Counted from the stretch's first letter, positions 18,942 to 27,763 are shown. The stretch: 42,551 nucleotides of DNA from Gammaproteobacteria bacterium (GCA_016928055.1 JAFGLM010000047.1:1-42551), one strand, 5' to 3'. Program-made: numbers and translations. Notes: generated by a model from the letters alone, not told the origin.

Positions 18942-20357
18942 GTGATCCCAATAAGACCCAAACATAAAAAGTTTTCCAAGGATCCCCAGACCGATTCGAG
19001 TCTGCGTCATTCCCTGCACGATGGCGTGGCGCATTTCCTGATGTCCGGTAGCCTGGAAACCTATATTTCCGCCTACGCCTTATTTTTGAAAGCCACTGCT
19101 TCCCAGGTTGCCCTGATCGCGACGCTGCCCGCAGCATTGGGTTCGCTGGCTCAATTGTTTTCTGCCTGGCTTGGGCATCGTATCAATCAGCGAAAACCCA
19201 TTATGGTAACGGGTGCTTTTCTGCAGGCCTTATTATTACCCTGCCTGATTATTCTGCCGCTGTTATCGCAACCCGTCTCAGTCTTCATGCTGGCAGTTTT
19301 GATAATGCTCTATTTCTTTGCCGCCAATGTTGTCGTTCCACAGTGGTGCAGTTTAATGGGTGAACTGGTGCCTGAACGCAAACGCGGTCGTTATTTTGGT
19401 CTACGCACCAAACTGGCCACTTCAGCATCTTTTATTGGCCTGACAATGGGTGGTTTATTTCTGGAAACCTCTGACCGCTACGCAATGACCTGGCTTGGTT
19501 TCAGTTCCATATTTTTGTTTGCTTTCACAGCCAGGCTTTATTCAACCTGGCATTTACATAAAATGCATGAACCGGTATCACACGCGATTTCACTGGAATC
19601 GTCGTTTAATCTGAAGTGGCTGAAAGCAAATGAATTTAAAGCGGCACTATCGTTCAGCACCTTTGTTGTACTGATGAATTCCGCGGTAGCGATTGCTACA
19701 CCATTCTTTGCCGTCTATATGTTGAGAGATCTGCACTACAGCTACTTCCAGTTTATGCTGAATACCGGTACAGCTGTATTCCTGCAGGTATTGACGCTGA
19801 ATTACTGGGGTCGTATTAACGATGTTTTTGGGAGCAGGGCGCTGCTGATCGTTTGTGGCAGCATGGTGCCGACCTTACCGCTGTTTTGGTTGCTATCGAC
19901 CAATTTCTGGTATTTGCTGTTTATCCAGGTACTGGCGGGTATTGCATGGGGTGGTTTCAGCCTGAGTTCCGGGAACGCGTTATACGATTTGATCCCGCAA
20001 GCTAAACGTTCAACATATCAGGCTTTACACAACGTATCGCTCGCGGTGGGCGTTTTTCTGGGCAGCATGGTCGGCGTTGGCCTGATAAAATTACTACCGC
20101 AAACCGTGGAATTCGGATCCCGGCAATGGCATTGGCACTCGATTCTATTGTGGGCTTTTCTTTTTTCAGCGCTTATGCGAACACTGGTTGCGGTCGTTTT
20201 TATTCCAAAGCTGCATTTATTCGGACGCCCGCGCAAAAAACTTGCAGTGTCGCAATTGATATTTCGTTTTACCCGCTTTAACGCGTTTATGGGACTTGCT
20301 TACGAAGTGGTTGCCCGTGAAAAAAAACACGCCGACCGTCACTCCAGTCAGCCCTGA
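18942..20357 (+). CDS. Major facilitator superfamily transporter
   Basis: A 471-residue inner membrane protein with about 12 hydrophobic helices, starting near residue 40 (FLKATASQVALIATLPAALGSLAQLFSAW). The loop after helix 2 (LGHRINQRKPIM) and another after helix 4 (PERKRGRYFGLRTKLA) match MFS inter-helix basic motifs. The substrate cannot be inferred. The start is taken as the GTG at 18942, which lacks a clear ribosome site. It is divergent from the kinase-phosphatase pair and convergent with nrdJb. Confidence 0.85.
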   Translation: MIPIRPKHKKFSKDPQTDSSLRHSLHDGVAHFLMSGSLETYISAYALFLKATASQVALIATLPAALGSLAQLFSAWLGHRINQRKPIMVTGAFLQALLLPCLIILPLLSQPVSVFMLAVLIMLYFFAANVVVPQWCSLMGELVPERKRGRYFGLRTKLATSASFIGLTMGGLFLETSDRYAMTWLGFSSIFLFAFTARLYSTWHLHKMHEPVSHAISLESSFNLKWLKANEFKAALSFSTFVVLMNSAVAIATPFFAVYMLRDLHYSYFQFMLNTGTAVFLQVLTLNYWGRINDVFGSRALLIVCGSMVPTLPLFWLLSTNFWYLLFIQVLAGIAWGGFSLSSGNALYDLIPQAKRSTYQALHNVSLAVGVFLGSMVGVGLIKLLPQTVEFGSRQWHWHSILLWAFLFSALMRTLVAVVFIPKLHLFGRPRKKLAVSQLIFRFTRFNAFMGLAYEVVAREKKHADRHSSQP

Positions 20358-20358
20358 T

Positions 20359-21048
20359 TTATCCGCATTTCGAATCACCACAATTCAAACAGGTCAGGCA
20401 ATTATCCATGCTGATGACTGCACGGGTCTGACATTTTTTACAGAGTTGTGCAGTTTCCGGAAAAGAATCGTCGGATTTACCCGCTTTGTTTTTTTCTTCA
20501 TATTCCCTGCGTTTGGCTTCCACCAGTTCCTGTTGATGTTGGTCCAGTCCCGGTTGTTTCAGCATCCCTATTGAAATCATATGTTGCTCAATAACATCAC
20601 CGATCTCGGCAACAATCGACGGCGTGTAACGACCACCTTTTTTAAAATAACCACCTTGCGGATCAAATACACTGCGCAATTCATCAACCAGGAAAGTAAC
20701 ATCACCACCTTTGCGAAAAACCGCTGAAAGAATTCGGGTCAGGGCGATGATCCATTGAAAGTGTTCCATATTTTTGGAATTGATAAAAATTTCAAACGGT
20801 CGGCGCAATTCATGTTCGGTGCCGAGATTCAGGATGATGTCATTGATGGTGACATACAACGCATGTTCCGATAAGGGCGTTTTAATTTTGTAAGTTGTGC
20901 CCTGCAAAGTATCCGGGCGCGCGACATTTTCATGCATATGAATAATTTCAGCGCATTTAGCCTTCTTTGTGTCTTCGGTATTTTGCGTTGGCTGGGCTTT
21001 GGACAAAACTTCGGACTTGACAATCTTCTGCGAAATTTTTTGCGACAT
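20359..21048 (-). CDS. nrdJb: Class II ribonucleotide reductase, C-terminal subunit NrdJb
   Basis: A 229-residue partner of NrdJa carrying the TSCPD-type domain (about 55-190: YKIKTPLSEHALYVTIND, PFEIFINSKNMEHFQWI, FRKGGDVTFLV, DPQGGYFKKGGRYTPSIV). At the end is a four-Cys zinc ribbon (CKKC...CLTC/CLNCGDSKCG) whose cysteines probably re-reduce the active site. In Pseudomonas the B12-dependent enzyme is split in the same way, with both parts needed for activity. The ATG at 21048 follows AGGATCTG, and the gene begins 35 bases after the nrdJa stop, so they form one operon. Confidence 0.92.
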   Translation of the reverse strand: MSQKISQKIVKSEVLSKAQPTQNTEDTKKAKCAEIIHMHENVARPDTLQGTTYKIKTPLSEHALYVTINDIILNLGTEHELRRPFEIFINSKNMEHFQWIIALTRILSAVFRKGGDVTFLVDELRSVFDPQGGYFKKGGRYTPSIVAEIGDVIEQHMISIGMLKQPGLDQHQQELVEAKRREYEEKNKAGKSDDSFPETAQLCKKCQTRAVISMDNCLTCLNCGDSKCG

Positions 21049-21083
21049 AATTCAGATCCTGTATATGCAGTAGACAGTAGCGA

Positions 21084-23240
21084 TTAAAACTTACCGTAAT
21101 AACCTTCTTTAAGTGCATCATGCAAGTTAGCAGCAGTATGCAATTCGCCATCGTATTCAATTTCCTCATTTCCTCTGGCTTCGATCTCGGTTCCATCTTC
21201 CAACACAAAGCGATAAATGGTGTTATCAAGATCATCCTTTTTAACGAGCACACCCTGGAACGCTTCTGGGTTAAAGCGGAATGTTGTACAGCCTTTCAGT
21301 TGGTTCTGATAGGCATATAAATAAATTTCCTTGAACTCTTCATAAGGAAAATCAGTCGGCACATTGGCTGTTTTGGATATTGATGAATCAATCCATTTTT
21401 GCGAAGCTGCCTGTACGTCCACATGTTGCCGGGGAGCGATATTATCCGCCGATACAAAATAATCCGGTAACTGCTGGTCCGGTACGTCCGAAAACGGCAT
21501 CGCTTTATCATTCACCAGATGACGATAAGCCAGCAACTCATAAGAGAAAACATCGACTTTTTCTTTGGTCTTTTTACCGCTGCGTATCACATTTCGCGAG
21601 TAGTGATGCGCAAAACTCGGTTCAATACCATTGCTGGCATTATTCGCCAGCGACAGTGAAATAGTACCAGTCGGTGCAATCGAACTATGGTGGGTAAACC
21701 GCGCACCTTTTTCGGCTAAAGCACTCACGAGTTCCGGCTCGACCTCTGCGATTTTTTGCATATAACGGCTGTAGCGCGCATGTAATTGTTTACCCTTAAT
21801 GGTCTGGCCAACCTGCCAGCCATCCGCACGCATTTCGGGACGATGTCGGAGCATTTCTTCCGTTACGGTAAAATCTTCCTCCATGATCGGGGCAGGGCCC
21901 TTTTCATCAGATAACTCCAGTGCCGTCTGCCAGCCGGTAATCGCCAGTTCGCGCGTAACACTTTCAGTAAACACCAGCGAAGCATCGGAACCATAGGCGA
22001 TACGCATCATCGTCAGAGCAGAACCCAAGCCTAAAAAGCCCATGCCGTGACGACGTTTGCGGGTAATCTCATTTTGTTGTTGCGGCAACGGTAAACCATT
22101 CTGCTCGACCACATTATCCAGCATGCGGGTGAACACTTTTACGACCTTACGATACTCATCCCAGTCAAATTCCGCTTTATCCGTAAAGGGATGTCGAACA
22201 AATTGTGTCAGATTAATAGAACCAAGCAGGCAGGCACCGTAAGGCGGCAATCCTTGCTCGCCACAGGGATTGGTCGCACGAATATTTTCGCAGAACCAGT
22301 TGTTATTCATCTCGTTGTATTTATCGATCAGAATAAAACCCGGTTCGGCGAAATCATAGGTAGACCGCATAATGGCGTTCCACAACTCGCTGGCCCGTAC
22401 CTTGCGATAGATGCGGCAGGCAACCTGGCCGGCCTCGTTGCTGACATAGTTCCTGCGGGTAGGCCATTCGCGCCAGACCACCTTGTCGGGATCGTTTAAA
22501 TCCAGCTTTTCGCTGTCGGCTTCGCCTGCTGTGACCGGAAAAGCCAATGCCCAGTCGGTATCATTGATAACCGCCTGCATGAATTCATCCCGGATCAGCA
22601 GGGAAAGATTGAATTGACGCAAGCGACCGTCTTCACGCTTGACCCGGATAAAATCGAAAACATCCGGATGCCCGACGTCAAAAGTGGCCATTTGCGCGCC
22701 ACGACGACCACCGGCGGATGAGATGGTGAAACACATCTTGTCGAAAATATCCATAAAGGACAGCGGACCGGAAGTATGGGCCCCGGCACCGGAGACATAG
22801 GCCCCTTTGGGACGCAAGGTGGAGAATTCATAGCCGATACCGGCACCGGATTTCAGGGTAATGCCCGCTTCGTAAAGCTTGCTCAAAATGCCGTCCATGG
22901 AATCATTGACGGTGTCAGAGACCGTACAATTGATCGTCGAGGTGGCGGGCTTATGCTCTAAAGCACCTGCATTGGACAGGATACGGCCGGCCGGGATCGC
23001 ACCATGGCGTAAGGCCCATAAAAACTGCTCATACCAGTAGGTACGCAATTCCGGCGTCGATTCAACATCGGACAGGGCTCTGGCTACACGCTGATAACTG
23101 CCATCGATATCCTGATCGACGGGCTGACCACTGCGGTCCTTCAGACGATATTTCTGTTCCCAGATGTCCAGAGAAGCCGGTTGCAACGGGACTTCGTCGC
23201 TTGATTGACGGGGTATGTTAAGCGTGATGGCTGCTGTCAT
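21084..23240 (-). CDS. nrdJa: Adenosylcobalamin-dependent (class II) ribonucleotide reductase, catalytic subunit NrdJa
   Basis: Converts ribonucleotides to deoxyribonucleotides with B12 as radical source, independent of oxygen. The 718-residue protein has the alpha/beta barrel landmarks: NCTVSDTVNDSM (104-115), LKSGAGIGYEFSTLRPKG (129-146), the SSAGGRRGAQM loop (174-184), active-site NPCGEQGLPPYGACLLGSINL (from 324) and SIAPTGTISL. It ends in EGYYGKF without the zinc ribbon, which is on NrdJb. Start ATG at 23240 with AAGG upstream. Two NrdR-type boxes precede it. Use of a class II enzyme suits a bacterium that meets low oxygen, consistent with the denitrification genes. Confidence 0.95.
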   Translation of the reverse strand: MTAAITLNIPRQSSDEVPLQPASLDIWEQKYRLKDRSGQPVDQDIDGSYQRVARALSDVESTPELRTYWYEQFLWALRHGAIPAGRILSNAGALEHKPATSTINCTVSDTVNDSMDGILSKLYEAGITLKSGAGIGYEFSTLRPKGAYVSGAGAHTSGPLSFMDIFDKMCFTISSAGGRRGAQMATFDVGHPDVFDFIRVKREDGRLRQFNLSLLIRDEFMQAVINDTDWALAFPVTAGEADSEKLDLNDPDKVVWREWPTRRNYVSNEAGQVACRIYRKVRASELWNAIMRSTYDFAEPGFILIDKYNEMNNNWFCENIRATNPCGEQGLPPYGACLLGSINLTQFVRHPFTDKAEFDWDEYRKVVKVFTRMLDNVVEQNGLPLPQQQNEITRKRRHGMGFLGLGSALTMMRIAYGSDASLVFTESVTRELAITGWQTALELSDEKGPAPIMEEDFTVTEEMLRHRPEMRADGWQVGQTIKGKQLHARYSRYMQKIAEVEPELVSALAEKGARFTHHSSIAPTGTISLSLANNASNGIEPSFAHHYSRNVIRSGKKTKEKVDVFSYELLAYRHLVNDKAMPFSDVPDQQLPDYFVSADNIAPRQHVDVQAASQKWIDSSISKTANVPTDFPYEEFKEIYLYAYQNQLKGCTTFRFNPEAFQGVLVKKDDLDNTIYRFVLEDGTEIEARGNEEIEYDGELHTAANLHDALKEGYYGKF

Positions 23241-23286
23241 AGTAAATGCCTTTTCCTAAATATGAATCAGTCGTGCTTGAATGCAG

Positions 23287-23302
23287 GCACTATATCTTGT
23301 AT
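23287..23302 (-). promoter_or_regulatory. NrdR box 1 upstream of nrdJab
   Basis: GCACTATATCTTGTAT (plus-strand reading) agrees with the near-palindromic NrdR consensus acaCwAtATaTwGtgt at 13 of 16 positions. It lies 47 bases before the nrdJa start. NrdR is the nucleotide-sensing repressor of reductase genes. Confidence 0.65.
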
Positions 23303-23318
23303 GAGCAGAGGATTATAA

Positions 23319-23334
23319 GCCCGAGATATTGTGT
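23319..23334 (-). promoter_or_regulatory. NrdR box 2 upstream of nrdJab
   Basis: GCCCGAGATATTGTGT matches the NrdR consensus at 12 of 16 positions, with a perfect right half. It begins 32 bases from box 1, i.e. three helical turns, the usual spacing of paired NrdR sites. Confidence 0.6.
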
Positions 23335-23582
23335 TTTCCACCCCAAATTGGAAAATATTCAGAAATCCCGAATGCCGACGAAAGTCTATCATTTTCGAAC
23401 CAATGATCGCCATCAGGTTCAACACTTTGGCCGGAAAACCTTTCCCGCCTTTTTCTGACGCGGTTACCGTGAAATATTCACGCCAATCAGACCTTCCGGC
23501 ACCCTTTATTTTTCGTCACGAAAAGGTGATCATCGGGCCATACCCTCGAAACTGATAAATCTGATCCCTGGGAGAGTTAAAA

Positions 23583-23804
23583 ATGCAAAAACTTAAAATT
23601 ATCTTATTTGGAGTCATCATTGGATTACTGATTGGCCTCTGGTTCGGTGTCAATATCGGTAAACACAAACCCATTTACAGCAATCCATTCGCCGAACCCA
23701 GTACCCGTGATCTGATCCGCCAGACCGGCGGCAAACTGATCGAAAAAGGCGGCCGCGCCATAGAAAAAAGCGGTGAGGCAATCAGGGGGACTGATCAGAA
23801 ATAA
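23583..23804 (+). CDS. Small single-span membrane protein
   Basis: A 73-residue protein with an N-terminal transmembrane anchor or signal (LKIILFGVIIGLLIGLWFGVNIG, 4-26). Its hydrophilic tail is rich in Lys and Gly and contains a loose repeat (GGKLIEKGGRAIEKSGEAIRG, from residue 49). The start is supported by GGGAGAG before the ATG, and a terminator follows at once, so it looks like a real monocistronic gene. I do not recognise a family. The glycine-zipper-like tail may lie along or insert into the membrane. Confidence 0.7.
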   Translation: MQKLKIILFGVIIGLLIGLWFGVNIGKHKPIYSNPFAEPSTRDLIRQTGGKLIEKGGRAIEKSGEAIRGTDQK

Positions 23805-23810
23805 AGTCAA

Positions 23811-23840
23811 AAAAAAGGGCTGCTGTTGCAGCCCTTTTTT
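23811..23840. terminator. Bidirectional Rho-independent terminator
   Basis: GGGCTGC (23817-23823), loop TGTT, GCAGCCC (23828-23834), flanked by six or more A on the left and six T on the right, so it can stop transcription from both sides. It separates the small membrane protein gene from the convergent Spy/CpxP-like gene. Confidence 0.92.
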
Positions 23841-23845
23841 AGAAT

Positions 23846-24328
23846 TTATCTATGCAAAATCGGCGGAAGTTTTTCCATACGTTCACGACGTTCCTTTTCG
23901 ATCTCCTGAAGTTTTTCAAATTGTTCAGACGTTAACATCGAACGAACCTGCTGCATAAAGTGCGCATGTGCAATCGCACTCTCAGCCTGCGCATCAGCCA
24001 ATTCGACGGCGATAGCCCGAATTGATGCTTCATCGATTGTGTCCTCAGTTATCAATTCGTGCATTTCTCTTTGCGCTTTTCGCTGAGCATCGATACGATC
24101 ATGATTTTGTTGAGCCTGTTCTTCATGCCAGCTTTTTAATTGCGCTTTCTGATCATCAGTTAAATCCAGTACCCGGAACAGATCATGGAAAGCGTGTTGG
24201 GGAGGGGGAGCGAGATCAGGTTTAGGACCACAATCAAATCCGCTATCACCATCAGCATACACAGGTATTCCAAACCCAAGGATTGTGTTCAAGAGGATCA
24301 GTACCGTTAATGACTTGAATCGTTCCAT
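23846..24328 (-). CDS. Spy/CpxP-family periplasmic protein
   Basis: A 160-residue exported protein: signal peptide about 1-25 (ending PVYA), then a helical, charged mature part with the two LTxxQ signatures of the CpxP/Spy family (LTDDQ at 56-60 and LTSEQ near 131-135). Family members act as ATP-independent periplasmic chaperones or as negative modulators of the CpxA sensor. It is divergent from a CpxR/CpxA-like pair, the arrangement of cpxP-cpxRA in enterics, and a CpxR-type box lies 93 bases upstream of its start. GGAGG precedes the ATG. I infer a CpxP-like role. Confidence 0.88.
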   Translation of the reverse strand: MERFKSLTVLILLNTILGFGIPVYADGDSGFDCGPKPDLAPPPQHAFHDLFRVLDLTDDQKAQLKSWHEEQAQQNHDRIDAQRKAQREMHELITEDTIDEASIRAIAVELADAQAESAIAHAHFMQQVRSMLTSEQFEKLQEIEKERRERMEKLPPILHR

Positions 24329-24420
24329 TTATTGTCCTCCATCAAATAATTCGATGCCTCACAGTTTACAGATCCGAATGCAAATATGACCGCTCTATTA
24401 GCAAAATAATGTTAAGAACA

Positions 24421-24435
24421 TTTACGTTTCTTTAC
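24421..24435 (-). promoter_or_regulatory. CpxR-type box between cpxP-like and cpxR-like genes
   Basis: On the minus strand the sequence is GTAAAGAAACGTAAA, an exact match to the CpxR consensus GTAAA-N5-GTAAA. It lies in the 168-base divergent promoter, which suggests autoregulation of the locus and induction of the CpxP-like gene. Confidence 0.75.
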
Positions 24436-24496
24436 GCTTCCCTTAAACCGGCATGGTAAACTGACAACCTGTTAATACTTTTTAGTACCTACGTTT

Positions 24497-25195
24497 GTGA
24501 CTCACCTACTCATAGCGGATGACGATATTGAATTGTGCGATTTGCTTCAGGACTATCTGCAACGGGAAGGATTTAGAGTGGATCTTGCCCACGATGGTCA
24601 GGCCGCCATACAAAATATACTTAATCATAATTATCAACTTTTGATACTGGATGTCATGCTCCCGCAGAAAAATGGTTTTGACGTTCTGCGTGAGCTACGC
24701 CAGCAAACAGACCTTCCCGTATTAATGTTAACTGCCAGGGGTGACCAGATAGACCGCATTGTCGGTCTCGAAATGGGCGCCGATGACTACATCCCCAAAC
24801 CCTGCGATCCGCGTGAACTGGTGGCCCGTATTCGCGCGGTACTAAGACGTATCCGTGTTCCTCTGGGTGATAGCGAACGGACAGCTCCTAAAACCATCCG
24901 GATCGGCGACATCGCCCTAAATACGCTGACACTCGATTTGTTCAAAGGGGATAAACGGGTTGAAGTTACCGCAACTGAATTTTCTATTTTGCATCAACTG
25001 CTGATGCGCGCCGGTCAACCGATCAGCAAGGAAGATCTCACCCAGCGATGTCTTGGGCGACGTTTGATGCCTTATGATCGCAGTATTGACGTCCACATCA
25101 GCAACTTGCGTAAAAAACTGGGACCAGCTTCCGATGGTCAGGATCGGATCCGATCCATACGCGGTGGCGGCTATCAATATATTGCTATTGATTGA
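24497..25195 (+). CDS. cpxR: CpxR-like response regulator (OmpR family)
   Basis: A 232-residue DNA-binding regulator. The receiver domain (1-118) has D8-D10, acceptor D52 in LLILDVMLP and Lys102 in YIPKPCDPREL. The winged-helix domain (about 130-230) has ATEFSILHQLLMRAGQPIS and DVHISNLRKKLGP, ending in the conserved RGGGYQY. The start is a GTG at 24497. The CpxA-like kinase gene follows directly. The name is inferred from the receiver sequence, the CpxP-like neighbour and the CpxR-type box; a generic OmpR-family name would be the cautious alternative. Confidence 0.88.
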   Translation: MTHLLIADDDIELCDLLQDYLQREGFRVDLAHDGQAAIQNILNHNYQLLILDVMLPQKNGFDVLRELRQQTDLPVLMLTARGDQIDRIVGLEMGADDYIPKPCDPRELVARIRAVLRRIRVPLGDSERTAPKTIRIGDIALNTLTLDLFKGDKRVEVTATEFSILHQLLMRAGQPISKEDLTQRCLGRRLMPYDRSIDVHISNLRKKLGPASDGQDRIRSIRGGGYQYIAID

Positions 25196-25203
25196 ACATA
25201 GCG

Positions 25204-26715
25204 ATGAAACTACGTTTTATTCTGTTCTGGAAAATTTTCCTCTGGCTGTGGTTAACGCTGATCCTGTTTATTGCTGTGCATTTTATCTTGACTAGCTATG
25301 CGCAAGATCAGATCCATATAGAAGCTGTCCCGGATGCCGCATTGCCTGCTTTTAAATTTATAGCGAAACGATTGGAGAATCCGCGGTTTTTCGGCGCCCA
25401 TCCGGATGAACATAGACCGCCATCATTCGATGATGAAGAATTTGATCCACTCTTTGATTTCGGTCCCCCAAACGAAGAATTCCCACCACTGCCGCCGCCG
25501 GAAGCATTTTCCCGAAATAAACCGGTCAACGAATCGGGATTCAACCCACCATTTCTCCCGGATTTTTTTTTCCTGGACAAACAGGGCAAGGAAATACACG
25601 GAAAATCGCTGGATCAAGCCTTGGTTCTTTTACACAATCAGTACCTGACGGACCAAAGGCCGCACATAGCCTACAAGCAAGAGAACCTCTTTACAGGCCC
25701 GTTTATTATCAATCAAGATGGGGAGACACGTTATGTATATTCGCAACGGCGTTTGAGCAATCTGGGGGAGGAGCGTCTTAAAATCATCTGGAGCCAGGCG
25801 CCTAAGCAATTGCTGCTTTCGGCTGTATTAATTACCTTTCCTCTTTGCTTTGCATTGGCATGGTATCTCTCCAGTCCAATCCGCAGACTGCAAAAAGCCA
25901 CCCACGAGTTTTCCTTAATCCAAAAAGTGCCCGAGCAGATAAAGCCTCTGCTGAAACGCGGCGATGAATTTGGTGATCTCGCTCGGGATTTCAAAAGTAT
26001 GGCAGATCAAATTCAAACAGTATTGGAAGGTCAAAAACGTCTACTAAGTGACGTGTCACACGAACTGCGCTCTCCATTGGCCAGGTTGCGCATTGCCTTG
26101 GGATTAGTGGAGCAAAAAACTGAAGATAATCCCGTTTTCACTTATCAGAGGGAAGTCGACCAGATGGTTCGGGAATGCGAACGTATGGATTCATTGATTG
26201 AACAGTTACTGAACATCGCACGCATGGATGATATCTCATCAAACATTGAAACAACGGAATTTGATCTTTGTGAACTTTTGCTTGAAATAAAAAAAGATGT
26301 CCTACTGGAAGCAGAACAAAAACATGTAACCTTTTGCGCAGCCATGCCCGATCAACAAATTATAAACGGTGTTCCTATATTGCTGCGTAGTGCTGTGGAA
26401 AACGTGCTGCGTAATGCCGTGTACTATGCTCCACCAAACAGCAAAATCAAAATACAGCTATCAAACAATGAAAATTTTATTGCGCTAACCATCACTGATC
26501 AGGGACCAGGGGTTGATGAAGCACATATTAATAAAATTTTCGAACCTTTTTATCGTCCTCAGTACGCTCGAGAACGACACAGTGGTGGCTCAGGGCTGGG
26601 ATTGGCAATCGCTAAGCGTGCCATTGATTATCACAATGGACGGATTTGGGCTGAAAATGCCCAGGATAGCGGGAGCGGGCTACAGGTCAATATCAGATTG
26701 CCCGAGTTACCGTAA
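25204..26715 (+). CDS. cpxA: CpxA-like sensor histidine kinase
   Basis: Inner membrane sensor, 503 residues from the ATG at 25204 (a TTG at 25192 overlaps the cpxR-like stop). First transmembrane helix about 5-30, then a periplasmic domain unusually rich in Pro, Phe and acidic residues (about 65-110, e.g. PPLPPPEAF). A second helix lies near 205-225, then HAMP, H-box SHELRSP with His286, N-box ENVLRNAVYYAP, G-boxes DQGPGVDE and GGSGLGLAIAKR. Phosphorylates the adjacent regulator. The proline/phenylalanine-rich insert is not a feature I know from E. coli CpxA and may tune signal input. Confidence 0.88.
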   Translation: MKLRFILFWKIFLWLWLTLILFIAVHFILTSYAQDQIHIEAVPDAALPAFKFIAKRLENPRFFGAHPDEHRPPSFDDEEFDPLFDFGPPNEEFPPLPPPEAFSRNKPVNESGFNPPFLPDFFFLDKQGKEIHGKSLDQALVLLHNQYLTDQRPHIAYKQENLFTGPFIINQDGETRYVYSQRRLSNLGEERLKIIWSQAPKQLLLSAVLITFPLCFALAWYLSSPIRRLQKATHEFSLIQKVPEQIKPLLKRGDEFGDLARDFKSMADQIQTVLEGQKRLLSDVSHELRSPLARLRIALGLVEQKTEDNPVFTYQREVDQMVRECERMDSLIEQLLNIARMDDISSNIETTEFDLCELLLEIKKDVLLEAEQKHVTFCAAMPDQQIINGVPILLRSAVENVLRNAVYYAPPNSKIKIQLSNNENFIALTITDQGPGVDEAHINKIFEPFYRPQYARERHSGGSGLGLAIAKRAIDYHNGRIWAENAQDSGSGLQVNIRLPELP

Positions 26716-26726
26716 CAAAGGGGAAT

Positions 26727-27341
26727 TTAAAAATTATATTCCAAACCCAGGCCGATACAGTGGTGGCTGTAATCTGTACTTTTATCATCCGCATCATAGA
26801 ACAAATTCTTGAACTCATAATAACTGGATTCGATAGTCGCCGTTATGTTGTCGGTCATTGGTAATGTTACTCCAAGTCGTACATAAGTATCTTGCGAAGA
26901 ATTGGAGCCATCGTCTGCCACACGGACAACAGGGAAATCAGGATACTCCACTTGGTAATTATAATTCGATTTCCAGGAATACAATCCGATATCAGCCCAA
27001 ACGTCGAAAAGACCAGCAAAGGATGTCTCACCTTTCAGGCCTAAAGTGAAACCGGATACATTGTATCCGGTTTGCTGTACGTACGAACCGGTGTTTTGCC
27101 GCATGTTAATAGTGTCGAAATCAACTCCGCCTGCTTCTACTGAAAGCCAAGGCAAAATATCGTATCCAATATAGGCGGCTATCCCACCATTATCTGTAAC
27201 ATCAGTATTGAAATTCCGTGCATCGGATACAATATTAAATAAATACACGACATTAAAATTAAAACGATCATCCAACGATGATGCATGCAGCGAACCGGCA
27301 AACAACAACCCGCTTAAAATAAGAAAATTGATATTTTTCAT
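26727..27341 (-). CDS. Outer membrane beta-barrel protein (OmpA/OmpW-like porin family)
   Basis: A 204-residue protein from the ATG at 27341 with a signal peptide (about 1-20, ending LHA). It continues as alternating amphipathic strands (NFNVVYLFNIV, AAYIGYDILPWLSVEAGGVDF, GFTLGLKGETSF, DVWADIGLYSW) and finishes with a terminal aromatic strand ...GLGLEYNF, the outer membrane insertion signal. The size fits an eight-stranded barrel. It is convergent with the cpxA-like gene, and candidate CpxR boxes lie upstream, so it may belong to the same envelope stress regulon. The ligand, if any, is unknown. Confidence 0.8.
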   Translation of the reverse strand: MKNINFLILSGLLFAGSLHASSLDDRFNFNVVYLFNIVSDARNFNTDVTDNGGIAAYIGYDILPWLSVEAGGVDFDTINMRQNTGSYVQQTGYNVSGFTLGLKGETSFAGLFDVWADIGLYSWKSNYNYQVEYPDFPVVRVADDGSNSSQDTYVRLGVTLPMTDNITATIESSYYEFKNLFYDADDKSTDYSHHCIGLGLEYNF

Positions 27342-27763
27342 CAACGATAAATAACGCTTTGGGATGCTAAAAACAGAACCGTCACACGGTACGTAATGCC
27401 TTTAAATATTTCATTCGTGTAACGGTTCAACTAAGGAAAAAACTAATATTTATCCTACCAGATACCAGTTAGCAAGCTGACACTTGGCACTGTTGACGAT
27501 ACATACTATTGTGTTTACATTAATTAGTATCAGGTAAAGAAATGTTAAGATTTGTAGAATGATATTTGTCTCTAGAGTTATTCTGCGTTCATCCTCTCTC
27601 CTTGCTTTGACAATAGTTAAGTAGTGTAAAACATCGTTTACATTTCTTTAACTTAGCACTGTTTTACGCATGCTAAGCTGCCCTTCGATTCTTCTTTACT
27701 CAACGGATATAGCCGCGGAGGGAAAGGGTGTTTTGTTTGCTACCTTAAATTTGGAGCAGGTTC
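27342..27763. other. Divergent intergenic region with two CpxR-like half-site pairs
   Basis: About 420 bases between the barrel protein and the DUF4397 lipoprotein genes. Two near matches to GTAAA-N5-GTAAA are seen: GTAAAGAAATGTTAA at 27534-27548 (plus strand) and TTAAAGAAATGTAAA on the minus strand at 27637-27651, each with one mismatch. A TTGACA hexamer lies at 27607-27612, without a convincing -10. No small gene or RNA was recognised. Confidence 0.45.

Larger units (their letters stand above)
23241..23582. other. Divergent intergenic region between nrdJa and a small membrane protein gene
   Basis: 342 bases. Apart from the two NrdR-type boxes near nrdJa, it contains a small hairpin TTTTCG-TCA-CGAAAA at 23510-23524 ahead of the plus-strand gene. 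I did not recognise a cobalamin riboswitch, although one would be plausible in front of a B12-dependent enzyme. Confidence 0.45.

Noticed and set aside
23241..23582. Cobalamin riboswitch before nrdJa
   Set aside because: I could not find the B12-box core or a convincing leader fold; the NrdR boxes near the start explain the region better.
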